From: CAZCYE01 sp964502775
GTDB taxonomy: Bacteria > Actinomycetota > Acidimicrobiia > IMCC26256 > PALSA-555
Assembly: GCA_964502775.1 (NCBI GenBank)
Contig: CAZCYE010000008.1
Location: forward strand, 1 to 28,531
DNA length: 28,531 nt
Reading direction: 5' to 3'
In this document: positions 28,497-28,531 of the stretch, piece by piece
How the letters are laid out: each line of letters begins with the position of its first letter
Position numbering within the stretch: the stretch's first letter is position 1
The notes under the pieces: model-generated
Seen by the model: the letters and a program-made list of their open reading frames with translations, nothing else
Told to the model about the DNA's origin: nothing
The model's database searches: none
Translations under genes and position numbers: made by a program

Positions 28497-28531
28497 ATGA
28501 GGCATCGTTGTCGTTCGTCGGTGGTCGCCAC
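28497..28531 (+). CDS. possible start of a further gene, cut by the window edge
   Basis: ATG 28497 opens MRHRCRSSVVA, a basic beginning as in signal peptides, with GAGGGG about ten bases upstream. Only 11 codons are visible. The ATG overlaps the stop of a 15-codon frame (28453-28500), and the alternative ATG 28479 also stays open, so the true start and even the gene are uncertain. Confidence 0.3.
   Translation, partial: MRHRCRSSVVA

Noticed and set aside
1..28531. CRISPR arrays, tRNA/rRNA genes, insertion sequences, prophage or a biosynthetic cluster
   Set aside because: No regularly spaced repeats, cloverleaf sequences, transposase motifs, terminal inverted repeats or phage genes were seen on reading both strands.

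Overview
The window is very GC-rich DNA with dense, short-gapped, partly overlapping genes. The thiamine, menaquinone, BipA, OmpR-type two-component and leucine/valine dehydrogenase genes, together with many genes that appear to be leaderless, point to an actinobacterium. An Acidimicrobiia-like lineage (Ilumatobacter/Iamia type) is my best guess; this is an inference from gene content and style, not from a marker gene. I see no rRNA, tRNA, CRISPR array, insertion sequence or prophage. No gene-free stretch exceeds 300 bases, so this looks like core chromosome with several poorly characterised genes and some unusual regulatory DNA.

Layout, left to right. 1-5282 (minus): an aldehyde dehydrogenase and an MFS exporter, then merR-menG-menF, whose members overlap by 4 bases; menF runs off the left edge. 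5356-7712: a flavin reductase (+), a histone H1-like lysine/arginine repeat protein (-), a YihY/BrkB membrane protein (-) and a small unknown protein (+). 7772-10303 (minus): an OmpR-type response regulator, its histidine kinase and ribB. 10396-14920 (minus): a complete thiamine salvage operon, with a TPP riboswitch followed by thiN (thiamine pyrophosphokinase), thiB, thiP and thiQ. 14997-18527: a histidine phosphatase (+), a secreted beta-propeller protein (-), a Leu/Val-type amino-acid dehydrogenase (+) and a 157-residue unknown (-). 18586-22459: a membrane diguanylate cyclase (-) diverging from a phospholipase-D/cardiolipin-synthase-like gene plus a DedA/VTT-like membrane gene (+). Their shared upstream region holds a 55-bp duplication, a DosR-like palindrome and a tiny upstream ORF. 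22494-28531: a Bcp-type peroxiredoxin (-), a hendecad coiled-coil membrane protein (+), an HNH endonuclease (-), then typA/bipA, a stand-alone flavodiiron-type metallo-beta-lactamase-fold protein, a secreted/membrane protein with a predicted N-terminal histidine, and a possible partial gene (all +).

The most informative whole-window pattern is a repeated promoter arrangement: a -10 element of the form TAGnnT (TAGCAT, TAGCGT, TAGAAT, TAGGGT) 6-8 bases before the ATG/GTG of the first gene of a transcription unit, which implies widespread leaderless mRNAs. It also corrects several start codons. Within operons, 4-base ATGA/GTGA overlaps are the rule (merR-menG, menG-menF, RR-HK, thiN-thiB, thiB-thiP), which implies translational coupling. 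I found no obviously new multi-gene defence or biosynthetic system. The best candidates for something undescribed are the control region of the diguanylate cyclase, the stand-alone diiron protein and the N-terminal-histidine membrane protein.
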